37,842 nucleotides of DNA, from positions 10,800-48,641 of the forward strand of contig JAAUZY010000030.1 in the NCBI GenBank assembly GCA_014804355.1, read 5' to 3'. Source of the stretch: Lachnospiraceae bacterium. Its GTDB lineage: Bacteria; Bacillota; Clostridia; Lachnospirales; Lachnospiraceae. Each line of letters opens with the position of its first letter. The first letter of the stretch is position 1. A program made the translations under genes and the position numbers. Of this stretch, positions 16,012 through 24,802 are shown in pieces. The notes beneath the pieces are model-generated. The model ran no database searches and was not told the origin of the DNA. It saw nothing but the letters and a program-made list of their open reading frames with translations.

Positions 16012-16863
16012 ATGGAATTATACAGACATGACAGCAGGATGCAAATGAAACAGAATCGGAAAGACGGGGTGGAGTATCTTACATTTCCGCTTTTGGAGCA
16101 GACCGGTATGGTCAGGCACCTCTTTTCCACAAGAGTGGGAGGAGTCAGCAAGGGAATATACAGTACCATGAATCTCAGCTATACAAGAGGAGATGAGAAA
16201 GAGGCGGTGGATGAGAATTTCAGGCGGATTGCGCAGGTGCTTTCGTGTGAGGTGAGCGATATTGTCTGCTCGGATCAGACGCATACCGTGAATCTTATGG
16301 CGGTATCGGGAGCCGATGGCGGCAAGGGGATTCTGAAACCGCGGGATTATACGGATATAGACGGACTATTAACAGATAAACCGGGTGTTGTGCTGGCGAC
16401 TTTTTATGCGGACTGCGTACCCTTATATTTTGTGGATACAAGAAAGCGGGCGATTGCACTGGCGCATTCCGGCTGGCGAGGCACGGTGGCACGGATGGGC
16501 AGATGTGTGACGGAGAAAATGAGAGAGCTGTACGGGACTGATCCGGCCGATCTTGTTGCCGCCATTGGACCGTCCATCTGTCAGGCGTGTTATGAAGTCA
16601 GCGAGGATGTGGCGGAGGCTTTTATAAAGGAATTTCGCGGCGCAGGTCAGGCGGATGAGATATTGTATCATAAGGGCGGTGGCAAGTATCAGCTTGATTT
16701 GTGGCGTGCCAATGAGATCATTCTGCAGGAAGCGGGTATTAAGGCAGATCGGATTCAGGTGACGGATCTATGTACCTGTCACAACAGTGAATATTTATTT
16801 TCCCACAGGGCAAGTCATGGTATGAGAGGTAATCTGGGTGCGTTTCTTGGTCTTCTCCCGTGA
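16012..16863 (+). CDS. pgeF: PgeF/YfiH family (laccase-domain) polyphenol oxidase-like protein
   Basis: About 283 residues of the YfiH/PgeF (Cu-oxidase_4) family. The metal-site residues are present: H91 in SDQTHTVN, C135 in YADCVPLYF and H152 in AHSGWRGTVARMG, with AIGPSICQACYEVSEDV and CTCHNSEYLFSHRAS towards the end. Members have been described as purine nucleoside phosphorylase/adenosine deaminase-like enzymes and as peptidoglycan-editing factors; the sequence cannot tell these apart. I chose ATG 16012 because AGGAG (15999-16003) is 8 bases upstream; ATG 15988, one base after the yraN stop, has no site. It ends the housekeeping run. Confidence 0.88.
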   Translation: MELYRHDSRMQMKQNRKDGVEYLTFPLLEQTGMVRHLFSTRVGGVSKGIYSTMNLSYTRGDEKEAVDENFRRIAQVLSCEVSDIVCSDQTHTVNLMAVSGADGGKGILKPRDYTDIDGLLTDKPGVVLATFYADCVPLYFVDTRKRAIALAHSGWRGTVARMGRCVTEKMRELYGTDPADLVAAIGPSICQACYEVSEDVAEAFIKEFRGAGQADEILYHKGGGKYQLDLWRANEIILQEAGIKADRIQVTDLCTCHNSEYLFSHRASHGMRGNLGAFLGLLP

Positions 16864-16917
16864 ATACAATGGTGATAAATATAGGGTGAAATACGGAAGA
16901 TATGACAGTGCAGACAT

Positions 16918-16975
16918 CTTAAGAAAACTTTAAAGGATTTCCCATCTTTTTCTTTAGGTTTTCATGGTGTAATAA
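16918..16975 (+). promoter_or_regulatory. Candidate response-regulator operator and weak promoter
   Basis: Two adjacent palindromes, CTTAAG (16918-16923) and CTTTAAAG (16928-16935), are 4 bases apart, resembling paired binding sites of OmpR-type regulators. About 12 bases on, TTTTTC (16947-16952) and TAATAA (16970-16975) with 17-base spacing form a promoter with a poor -35, as expected for an activated promoter. The nearest gene downstream is the response regulator, suggesting autoregulation. Confidence 0.4.
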
Positions 16976-17038
16976 AACAAAGACATGAAGTTATACTAGG
17001 GATGCATAAGACGCACAAACGAGGGCGGAGGTGACAAT

Positions 17039-17731
17039 ATGGCGAATATTTTGGTGTGCGATGATGACAAGGAAATCGTGGATGCGATAGAAATCTATCT
17101 GCTTCAGGAAGGATATACGATCTTTAAGGCTTATGACGGAGAGCAGGCGATTAAGCTCCTTAAGGAGCAGCAGATTCATTTGTTATTGATCGATATCATG
17201 ATGCCGAAGTTAGACGGTATCCATGCCACATTGAAGATCAGGGAGTATTCCAGTATCCCGATCATTATCCTGTCGGCGAAGTCGGAAGATAATGATAAGA
17301 TACTCGGTCTCAATATCGGAGCAGATGACTATGTGACGAAACCTTTTAATCCGTTGGAACTGGTAGCGAGAGTGAAGTCTAATTTAAGAAGATATACGAC
17401 ACTTGGTAATCTCAATACGGATAACAATGCTCTTTTCCAAGTAGGCGGTTTGTGTATCAACGATGATACCAAGGAAGTGATGGTGGATGGAGAGAATGTT
17501 AAGCTGACCCCGATTGAGTACAATATCCTTCTGCTGCTGGTGAAGAACTGCGGCAGGGTATTCTCGATCGACCAGATCTATGAAAGTATATGGAACGAGG
17601 AAGCGATCGGAGCAGATAACACGGTGGCGGTACATATCAGACACATTCGTGAGAAGATTGAAATCAATCCGAAGGAACCGAGATACCTTAAGGTAGTGTG
17701 GGGAGTCGGCTATAAGATTGAGAAGCAATAG
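17039..17731 (+). CDS. OmpR-family response regulator
   Basis: 230 residues. The receiver domain has the acidic pocket DDD at 8-10, phospho-acceptor D52 in LLIDIMMPKLDG and the conserved Lys in VTKPFNPLEL; the C-terminal winged helix (from about 130) shows LTPIEYNILLLLVKNCGRVFSIDQIYESIW, VHIRHIREKIEINPKEPRYLKVVWGVGYKI. GGAGGTGA precedes ATG 17039. It is the partner of the sensor kinase 66 bases downstream; targets are not visible, apart from the possible autoregulatory site at 16918. Confidence 0.95.
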   Translation: MANILVCDDDKEIVDAIEIYLLQEGYTIFKAYDGEQAIKLLKEQQIHLLLIDIMMPKLDGIHATLKIREYSSIPIIILSAKSEDNDKILGLNIGADDYVTKPFNPLELVARVKSNLRRYTTLGNLNTDNNALFQVGGLCINDDTKEVMVDGENVKLTPIEYNILLLLVKNCGRVFSIDQIYESIWNEEAIGADNTVAVHIRHIREKIEINPKEPRYLKVVWGVGYKIEKQ

Positions 17732-17797
17732 AGTAATGGCTTATGAATTGGGATTCTGTGTGACGGCATGAGATATGGTTAGTGAAATGGAGTAAAG

Positions 17798-20518
17798 ATG
17801 GGAAAAGAGAAAAAAGAAAAAAAGAAAAAGGCACCTCAAAGAGCGAACTTCGCACTTAGAACAATACTGCGCATCGTACAGCATCTGTGTTTGGGGATCA
17901 TGGTTCTTTCCATGATCGTGGTGGTGTGCAGTTCCACAATCAGAGTACAGGGATTTAAGGGAAATTATAGGTTCAGTATATATGCGCAGGACAAGAACCG
18001 TGCATATGAGGAATCAGATATCTTTAACAGCATTTTCGGATATGCGGCGGCGGATATTATCCGTTGCGGAGTCGTCAGCAGTCAACTTGAGACTGATGGT
18101 GAGTTTGACGGCGGCAGAGTGATAGATGTCACAGCATATAATTATCGTGATATCGGGCTGCCGGAACAGTATGTGACGGCGGATTACAGACTGGAAGATC
18201 TGTTGAAGTGGGCGAACTACGGGTTTGAATGGTCATCTTCGGAGATGACAAGAGAGCAGGCGAAGAATTTTCTGGCTGACAAGACACGTTTGACGCTTAT
18301 GGATTCCAAAAGCAAATATTATAATACCTCGGATGCCAGTTATCTGAAATCAGATATAGACAGTTATACTTATGTGAATGACGTATCCGCAAATCGATTG
18401 TGGGTGGAAACGGATGAATATGACGGCTTTGTAGATGAGTATCAATCACAAAACGGCGCGGTAAACACGACGGATATTATAGTATCTGATTCGGAAAGCA
18501 AGTATGAAGTGCCGGATGAAGAGAGTGCAACGGGAAGCTACAGTATTATGGTCAATCGTTATAAGACGGTAGAAGGGAAGAATCTGGAGGAGTATGTTTC
18601 AGACTGGGATATCTACTATGATCTTTGCCATAATGTACAGAATGCCGCCAAAAGTTTGTCTTATAACTACAGAGAATATTTGGATTACAAAGAGTATTAT
18701 GGACGTAATAACTCCAATGTACGTTATCTGATCATGAAGACTGTAGGAGACAAAACGCAGATATACAGCAATCTGGATGATGGTCAGGAGACGGAGAATA
18801 TTATAGAGTATATGAGTATGGCCGGCAATGTGGATGGTGAGTTTTTACGTAATGTGGGCAAATATGTTTACTATAGTCCGGCAGATATGATCTATCAGAC
18901 CAACACTACGATCGAGGAAGAGACGATTCGTAAGATACTGCAGGATTACGATTATGCTTATCCTGAGACGGTTAAGATTTGGATGAGTGTAGACACGGCT
19001 TATCCGGTTAGTGACGCATTTAAACAAGTCGCGACAGGGGTTTATAATTATCTGCCCTATTTCGAGCAATGGATTGTGGCAGCTATTGTGGCATGTGTAT
19101 TGTATCTGATCCTATTGTTTTACCTGACAACCGTGACGGGGCAGGATGTAAATGAAGAGGGAAAATCGTATATTCGTCTGCAATCCTTTGACAGAGTACC
19201 TACGGAAGCGGCGCTGTTGATTGCCGGAGGTGTCGCCGTTCTGGCGGTCTGGGTTCTGATTGTTGCGGCGGAATTAACAGACATAGACCCTGCAGACATT
19301 ATGGAGATGGCCGACAGACTATATGAGGAGCAATGGCTCATGGGGATTATAGTTGCGGGGGTGTTTGCGGTAGATGCTGCGGCGATGTTTTTCTTCTACA
19401 GTCTGGTCAGAAGAATCAAGGCGAGAACATTGTGGAAGAACAGTTACCTACGCAGGCTCATGCATAAGACAAAGCAGTTTGTATGGGCAATGTATGACAA
19501 TGGGCATATCATGGTCAGGACATGGGTTCCCTACGGCATATTCCTTATATTCAATTTCCTAATGCTGCTATTGGCGTTTTCCGGCAGGGGATTTAGCAGG
19601 GGTATCGCGCTTCTTATCGCGGTGATAGCGGATATGCTTGTTGGAAATCTGCTGTATTGCAATGCTAAGGAACAGCAGGATATAGTCAAAGGCATAGAGA
19701 CCATTGCGGGCGGGCAACTGGAATATCAGGTGAAGACGGATAATCTGCACGGGGATAATCTGACATTGGCACATTCCGTGAACAGTATCGGCAACGGGAT
19801 CAAGGAAGCTGTGGAGATCAGTATGAAAGATGAGCGTATGAAAGCGGATCTGATTACCAACGTCTCACATGATATTAAGACGCCGCTTACCTCTATAATC
19901 AATTACGTGGATCTTATTAAACGGGAGCAGGTGGATAATGAGAAGGTTCAGAATTACATCAGAGTACTTGATGAAAAGTCTCAGCGCCTGAAGCAATTGA
20001 CGGATGATCTGGTAGAGGCGAGCAAGATCACATCGGGCAACATAAGCCTGCATTTTGAGAAGATTAATTTAACGGAACTGATGAATCAGACGATAGGGGA
20101 GTTTTCCGAGAAGTTTGAGGAGAAAAACTTAACCACAATCATGAACGTTAATGTATCAAATGCCGTGATTGAGGCAGACAGCCGCAGAATATGGAGGGTG
20201 ATCGAGAATCTGTTTAACAATATCTTCAAGTATGCGATGGAGGGAACCAGAGTTTATCTGACGATATCCGGTATACCGCTTGATAAGGAGCATATAGAAG
20301 TATCGATCAAGAACATCTCGGCCACGCCGCTCAACTGTAATCCGGAGGAATTAACGGAGCGGTTTATCAGAGGAGATGAATCGAGAACGACAGAGGGAAG
20401 CGGTTTGGGATTGTCGATCGCGAAGAATCTGACGGAGGCGCAGAGAGGCACCTTTGAAATACAGCTGGACGGGGATCTTTTTAAGGTAATTCTGACATTC
20501 CCGTTAGCGGAGACGTAA
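17798..20518 (+). CDS. Sensor histidine kinase with large extracellular domain and five-helix membrane domain
   Basis: 906 residues. A basic N-terminus is followed by TM1 (about 26-48), an extracytoplasmic region of about 375 residues rich in Tyr, Asp and Ser with no motif I recognise, then five closely spaced helices between about 425 and 625. A HAMP-like segment (GGQLEYQVKTDN) leads to the dimerisation domain with H691 in ITNVSHDIKTPLTSIINY. The ATPase domain has the N-box VIENLFNNIFKYA and G2 SGLGLSIAKNL. All catalytic elements are present. TGGAG lies before ATG 17798. The ligand is unknown; domain order resembles envelope-stress sensors of Clostridia. It forms a two-component system with the regulator upstream. 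Confidence 0.93.
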   Translation: MGKEKKEKKKKAPQRANFALRTILRIVQHLCLGIMVLSMIVVVCSSTIRVQGFKGNYRFSIYAQDKNRAYEESDIFNSIFGYAAADIIRCGVVSSQLETDGEFDGGRVIDVTAYNYRDIGLPEQYVTADYRLEDLLKWANYGFEWSSSEMTREQAKNFLADKTRLTLMDSKSKYYNTSDASYLKSDIDSYTYVNDVSANRLWVETDEYDGFVDEYQSQNGAVNTTDIIVSDSESKYEVPDEESATGSYSIMVNRYKTVEGKNLEEYVSDWDIYYDLCHNVQNAAKSLSYNYREYLDYKEYYGRNNSNVRYLIMKTVGDKTQIYSNLDDGQETENIIEYMSMAGNVDGEFLRNVGKYVYYSPADMIYQTNTTIEEETIRKILQDYDYAYPETVKIWMSVDTAYPVSDAFKQVATGVYNYLPYFEQWIVAAIVACVLYLILLFYLTTVTGQDVNEEGKSYIRLQSFDRVPTEAALLIAGGVAVLAVWVLIVAAELTDIDPADIMEMADRLYEEQWLMGIIVAGVFAVDAAAMFFFYSLVRRIKARTLWKNSYLRRLMHKTKQFVWAMYDNGHIMVRTWVPYGIFLIFNFLMLLLAFSGRGFSRGIALLIAVIADMLVGNLLYCNAKEQQDIVKGIETIAGGQLEYQVKTDNLHGDNLTLAHSVNSIGNGIKEAVEISMKDERMKADLITNVSHDIKTPLTSIINYVDLIKREQVDNEKVQNYIRVLDEKSQRLKQLTDDLVEASKITSGNISLHFEKINLTELMNQTIGEFSEKFEEKNLTTIMNVNVSNAVIEADSRRIWRVIENLFNNIFKYAMEGTRVYLTISGIPLDKEHIEVSIKNISATPLNCNPEELTERFIRGDESRTTEGSGLGLSIAKNLTEAQRGTFEIQLDGDLFKVILTFPLAET

Positions 20519-20565
20519 ACTTCGAATTATAACATATGAACTGAACTCGATTGAGAGATCTGCTT

Positions 20566-20575
20566 CGCAAACTCG
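20566..20575. repeat. Copy of the dispersed decamer CGCRAACTCG
   Basis: CGCAAACTCG in the gap between the sensor kinase gene and the bidirectional terminator. The complement of the same decamer is at 26639-26648 and a one-base variant at 36545-36554. Read on the minus strand it gives TGCGAAGCA next to it, again a GAA loop with a short stem. Confidence 0.4.
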
Positions 20576-20596
20576 AAATATACTTAAGACTTTGTA

Positions 20597-20635
20597 AAAA
20601 ATGATGGATATCCGCAAGTGATATCCATCATTTTT
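20597..20635. terminator. Bidirectional terminator between the sensor kinase gene and prs
   Basis: A perfect 16-bp stem (20597-20612 with 20620-20635) and a 7-base loop, with a run of A on the left and T on the right, so it works for transcripts arriving from either side. The genes converge here; the prs stop is 10 bases away. Confidence 0.9.
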
Positions 20636-20644
20636 CGTAAATTT

Positions 20645-21838
20645 CTAGAGATCCAGACTGCTCATCTCGCGGTTATTATACTTGGCGAGAATCTGGTGAA
20701 TCTTATCGGTAGGTGTATAGATGTTGCCCATCGATGCATCATGATTCATGAAATCTATGATGGAAGCAATGAATTTGCTCATGTCTGCTTCCACATAGTA
20801 TGTCTTGTCCTTTAACATGGGCGGCTGATAGCAGAGATTCGTGGTGACGATCCTGTCAAAATAGCACTTTTCATATGCTTCGTCAAAGGTATCCAGACCG
20901 TTTGTAAAAAGTCCGAAGGTGCAACAGATGAAGACGCGCTTAGCATTCATTTTCTTTAATTGTTTTGCGGTATCAATCATGCTGCCGCCGGAGGAGATCA
21001 TGTCGTCGATGATGATAGCATCCTTGCCGTCTATGTTGTCGCCTAAGAATTCATGTGCTACGATCGGGTTCCTGCCGTCAATGATGGTGGAGTAATCCCG
21101 ACGCTTATAGAACATGCCCGTGTCTACGCCGAGTACGTTTGCAAAATATACGGCGCGGTCAAGAGCACCTTCGTCCGGGCTGATCACGATAGTATGTTCT
21201 TTGTCGATAATTAGATCTTTCTCCGTGCGGAGCAGAGAACGTATGAACTGATAGGGCGGGGTAAAGTTATCAAAGCCCTTGTTCGGAACGGAATTCTGAA
21301 CTCTGGGATCGTGTGCGTCGAATGTGATGAAATTGGACACTCCCATATCCATCAGTTCTTTGATTGCATAGGCGCAGTCCAAGGATTCCCGGCCGTTTCT
21401 TTTATGCTGTCTTCCCTCATAGAGAAAGGGCATGATTACACTGATTCTGTGTGCTTTGCCGTTGATTGCAGCGATGATTCTCTTGAGATCCTGATAATGA
21501 TCGTCAGGAGACATATGATTTACATAGCCATTCATTTTATATGTTATACTGTGGTTGCAGACATCCGTCAGGATGAAGATGTCTTTGCCCCTGATAGAGG
21601 ATGTAAGCACGCCTTTGGACTCTCCGCTTCCGAATCGGGGACATTCCGCCTCCATAAGATAATCGTCTTCCATATATCCGTGAAAAGCGGGGTCTTTCTT
21701 GAAACTGTTATCCAGACTCTTGCGGAAATCCACCAGATGACTGTTGACTTTAGCTGCCAAAGGAAGGGCGGCTTTGGTTGTAAGCAGTTTGACCGGAGCC
21801 ACCGGCATGGCGTTTTTGAGTTCTTCTGTATTAGGCAT
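20645..21838 (-). CDS. prs: Ribose-phosphate diphosphokinase, large clostridial form
   Basis: About 397 residues on the minus strand. It makes PRPP from ribose 5-phosphate and ATP, feeding purine, pyrimidine, histidine and NAD synthesis. Visible: ISVIMPFLYEGRQHKR, FDAHDPRVQNSVP (in place of the DLHAxQIQGFF of classical enzymes), VISPDEGALDRA and the PRPP-binding loop IIIDDMISSGGSM, then TFGLFTNG. It is about 80 residues longer than standard Prs, with an N-terminal extension, as in the long clostridial subfamily. The start at 21838 (MPNTEELKNAM) has GGAGG (21844-21848 on the minus strand) 5 bases upstream; the longer frame to 21871 has none. Confidence 0.9.
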   Translation of the reverse strand: MPNTEELKNAMPVAPVKLLTTKAALPLAAKVNSHLVDFRKSLDNSFKKDPAFHGYMEDDYLMEAECPRFGSGESKGVLTSSIRGKDIFILTDVCNHSITYKMNGYVNHMSPDDHYQDLKRIIAAINGKAHRISVIMPFLYEGRQHKRNGRESLDCAYAIKELMDMGVSNFITFDAHDPRVQNSVPNKGFDNFTPPYQFIRSLLRTEKDLIIDKEHTIVISPDEGALDRAVYFANVLGVDTGMFYKRRDYSTIIDGRNPIVAHEFLGDNIDGKDAIIIDDMISSGGSMIDTAKQLKKMNAKRVFICCTFGLFTNGLDTFDEAYEKCYFDRIVTTNLCYQPPMLKDKTYYVEADMSKFIASIIDFMNHDASMGNIYTPTDKIHQILAKYNNREMSSLDL

Positions 21839-21885
21839 GATACCCTCCTGTACGCTGCACTGATTGGTCATATACTGACATTTAT

Positions 21886-21914
21886 TTTATAACATTATGC
21901 TAGTGACACGTCAA
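21886..21914 (-). promoter_or_regulatory. Predicted prs promoter (minus strand)
   Basis: On the minus strand TTGACG (21909-21914), 17-base spacer and TATAAA (21886-21891). Its -35 box directly abuts the -35 box of the opposite promoter for the DUF512 gene. Confidence 0.7.
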
Positions 21915-21931
21915 GGAAATTCTAGTAAAAT
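21903..21931 (+). promoter_or_regulatory. Predicted promoter for the DUF512-der-plsY-gpsA unit
   Basis: GTGACA (21903-21908), 17-base spacer and TAAAAT (21926-21931). Transcription would start near 21938, so the leader of about 120 bases contains the hairpins at 21932-22026. Confidence 0.6.
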
Positions 21932-22026
21932 AGTATGAAGAGATTTTCTAAGGCATCTGCAGAACGCTGCCTAAGAAAATCTATAGCTTCATACTGGAGA
22001 AATGCCCAAAATGCGGGCATTTCTCC
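21932..22026 (+). promoter_or_regulatory. Two-hairpin leader upstream of the DUF512 radical SAM gene
   Basis: Hairpin 1: 21932-21955 pairs with 21968-21982 and 21987-21995, about 23 pairs with one mismatch, a 4-base bulge (21983-21986) and a 12-base loop. Hairpin 2, directly after it: a perfect 12-bp stem 21996-22007 with 22015-22026 and a 7-base loop. Neither is followed by a T run. The last six bases of hairpin 2 (TTCTCC, 22021-22026) are the exact complement of GGAGAA (22048-22053) in the ribosome binding site of the next gene. Confidence 0.6.
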
Positions 22027-22058
22027 GTGTGAATTTGACTAGTTGAAGGAGAAGCGCA

Positions 22059-23387
22059 GTGAAAGAAATACAGCATGTCATCCGGAGTATAGAGAATGGT
22101 TCCATCGCGGAGGAACTGGGCATTGAGTCGGGGGATGTTCTGCTCGCCATCAATGGAAGTGCGATCGAAGATATTTTTGACTATCAGTATCTGACGCAGG
22201 ATGAATATATAGAGATGCTGATCCGTAAGAAGAACGGGGAAGAATGGCTTCTCGAGATTGATAAAGATTATGATGAGGATCCGGGTATTATTTTTGAAAA
22301 CGGATTGATGGACGAGTATCGATCCTGTCATAATAAATGTATTTTCTGTTTCATAGATCAGATGCCGAAGGGGATGAGAGAGACACTCTATTTCAAAGAT
22401 GATGATTCCAGACTTTCCTTTCTGCAGGGCAATTACGTGACATTGACCAATATGTCGGATGAGGATATCGAGCGGGTGATCAGGTACCGTCTTTCTCCTA
22501 TCAATATTTCTTTTCAGACCACGAATCCACAGCTTCGATGTATGATGTTAAATAACCGATTTGCCGGACAGGCACTTGAGAAAGTTCGGAAGCTGTACGA
22601 CGCGGGCATTACCATGAACGGACAGATTGTATTGTGTAAGGATATCAATGACGGGGCGGAGCTGGAACGAAGCATATCGGATCTGACTGCATACCTGCCG
22701 CATCTGGAAAGTGTGTCGGTGGTGCCGGTAGGGCTCTCTAAATATCGGGACGGGCTGTATCCGTTAAAGCCTTTTGACAAAGAGGATGCCAAGCAGGTTA
22801 TAAGCTTGATACACGGATGGCAGCAGAGATTATATCAGGAATATGGTACACATTTTATACATGCATCCGATGAGTGGTATGTTCTGGCGGAAGAAGAGCT
22901 GCCCGCGGCGGAGAATTACGACGGCTATCCGCAGCTTGAAAATGGCGTAGGTATGCTCCGGCTGCTCTTGGATGAGTTTGAGGAGACGATGGCGCAGGTT
23001 GCAGGCGAGAAGTCGAAATATGCCGGAGGTGGCGGGGAACTGTCGTTAGTGACGGGTAAGCTGGCGTATCCTTTTATTCTTTTTATGGCGGAGCGGATGA
23101 TGGGATGCTTTCCGCAGTATCATATCCATGTCTATGCGATAACAAACGATTTCTTCGGAGAGCAAATTACCGTGTCCGGGCTTCTGACGGGACAGGATAT
23201 GATCAGGCAGCTTCGGGGAAAGAAGCTGGGCGACAGGGTTCTGCTTCCGCAGAATGTGCTGCGCAGCGGAGAGGATTATTTTTTGGATGATGTTACGGTG
23301 CAAGACATGGAAAAGGCTTTACAAGTACAGGTAGATATTGTAAAATCAAGCGGGTATGAGTTTGTACATACCGTGCTTGGCAAATAA
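22059..23387 (+). CDS. DUF512 / PDZ-containing putative radical SAM protein
   Basis: 442 residues from GTG 22059, with AAGGAG upstream. An N-terminal PDZ-like domain (IENGSIAEELGIESGDVLLAING, 11-33) is followed by C90-X3-C94-X2-C97 in CHNKCIFCFIDQMPKGMR, which ligates a 4Fe-4S cluster as in radical SAM enzymes, and the DUF512 region (SVVPVGLSKYRDGLYPLKPF, FIHASDEWYVLAEEELP, GVGMLRLLLDEF, TGKLAYPF). The family is conserved next to der in Clostridia; no reaction is established. The PDZ domain suggests binding of a C-terminal peptide or membrane partner. The binding site may be controlled by the upstream hairpins. Confidence 0.92.
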   Translation: MKEIQHVIRSIENGSIAEELGIESGDVLLAINGSAIEDIFDYQYLTQDEYIEMLIRKKNGEEWLLEIDKDYDEDPGIIFENGLMDEYRSCHNKCIFCFIDQMPKGMRETLYFKDDDSRLSFLQGNYVTLTNMSDEDIERVIRYRLSPINISFQTTNPQLRCMMLNNRFAGQALEKVRKLYDAGITMNGQIVLCKDINDGAELERSISDLTAYLPHLESVSVVPVGLSKYRDGLYPLKPFDKEDAKQVISLIHGWQQRLYQEYGTHFIHASDEWYVLAEEELPAAENYDGYPQLENGVGMLRLLLDEFEETMAQVAGEKSKYAGGGGELSLVTGKLAYPFILFMAERMMGCFPQYHIHVYAITNDFFGEQITVSGLLTGQDMIRQLRGKKLGDRVLLPQNVLRSGEDYFLDDVTVQDMEKALQVQVDIVKSSGYEFVHTVLGK

Positions 23388-23465
23388 TAAAGCGTAATAA
23401 GTGTATGAAGATACACTATGTATTAGGATGTTGGTTATGGCAATGGCGTGAAACGGAGCAGACAT

Positions 23466-24797
23466 ATGAGTAAGAAGAGAAAGCCGATCGTGGCGGTGGT
23501 GGGCAGACCGAATGTGGGAAAATCCACACTGTTCAATGCATTGGCCGGCGAGAATATATCAATCGTTAAAGATACACCGGGTATTACAAGGGACCGCATT
23601 TATGCGGATGTCTCATGGCTTGATATGAATTTTACATTGATCGATACGGGCGGTATCGAGCCGGACAGTAAGGATATCATTCTCTCACAGATGAGGGAAC
23701 AGGCGCAGATCGCCATTGATACGGCGGATGTGATCATTTTTATGGTGGATGTGAAGCAGGGGCTTGTGGATGCGGACTCCAAAGTGGCGGATATGCTTAG
23801 GCGGTCGCAGAAACCGGTTATTCTGGCAGTTAATAAAGTAGATGATTTCAACAAATATATGGCAGATGTATATGAGTTTTATAATCTGGGAATCGGAGAG
23901 CCATATCCGATCTCTTCCGTCAACAAACTGGGGTTCGGCGAGCTGCTGGATGAGGTAGCTTCTTATTTCGATCGGGAAGCTGCAGCGGAGGAAGAGGACG
24001 AACGTGTCAAGATTGCCATCGTAGGGAAACCGAATGTTGGGAAATCTTCGATTATCAACCGGCTGATCGGTGAAAATCGCGTGATCGTATCCGATATTGC
24101 GGGTACCACGCGGGATGCCATAGACACAGAGATCACCCATAACGGCAGGGAGTATGTCTTTATCGATACAGCAGGATTGCGCAGGAAGAATAAGATCAAG
24201 GAAGAGCTGGAGCGGTATATGATCATCCGCACTGTTGCGGCGGTGGAACGAGCCGATATTGTTGTACTTGTGATCGATGCCACTGAGGGTGTGACAGAGC
24301 AGGATGCCAAGATTGCCGGAATAGCGCATGATCGTGGCAAGGCGACGATCATTGCGGTAAATAAGTGGGATGCCATCGAAAAGGACAATAAGACTGTAAA
24401 TGAGTTTACGCAGAAAGTAAGACAAGTACTTTCTTTCATGCCTTATGCGGAGATCTTGTTTATATCAGCGGTGACGGGACAGCGGTTGCCGAAACTGTAT
24501 GATATGATCGACGTGGTAAACGAAAATCATTCCATGCGTGTAGCAACGGGAGTGCTCAATGAGATCATGGCGGAAGCGGTAGCGTTGCAGCAGCCGCCTT
24601 CCGATAAGGGCAAGCGCCTGCGTCTGTACTATATTACACAGGCAGCGGTGAAACCGCCCACATTCGTGATTTTTGTCAATGATAAGGAACTTATGCACTT
24701 CTCTTATACGCGATATTTGGAGAATCAGATCAGAGAAACTTTTGGATTCAGAGGAACGCCGTTTAAGTTTATTATAAGAGAGAGAAAGGAAAACAAG
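23466..24797 (+). CDS. der: Ribosome biogenesis GTPase Der (EngA)
   Basis: About 444 residues, two GTPase domains in tandem and a C-terminal KH-like domain. First domain: GRPNVGKS (13-20), [20 protein letters not shown]; second: GKPNVGKSS (from 187), [31 protein letters not shown]-terminal: [28 protein letters not shown], typical of Der. It is essential for 50S assembly. ATG 23466 is chosen because GGAG (23455-23458) is 7 bases upstream; a GTG at 23448 extends the frame without a site. The stop TAA occupies 24798-24800. The plsY start is only 2 bases after it. Confidence 0.96.
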
Positions 24798-24802
24798 TAA
24801 AA

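Noticed and set aside
20618..20815. Small plus-strand frame antisense to the end of prs, starting within the terminator
   Set aside because: It overlaps both the bidirectional terminator and the well-supported prs gene and has no ribosome binding site.
21311..21892. 193-codon plus-strand frame antisense to prs
   Set aside because: Prs motifs are on the opposite strand; the frame is Cys/His/Phe-rich and has no binding site.
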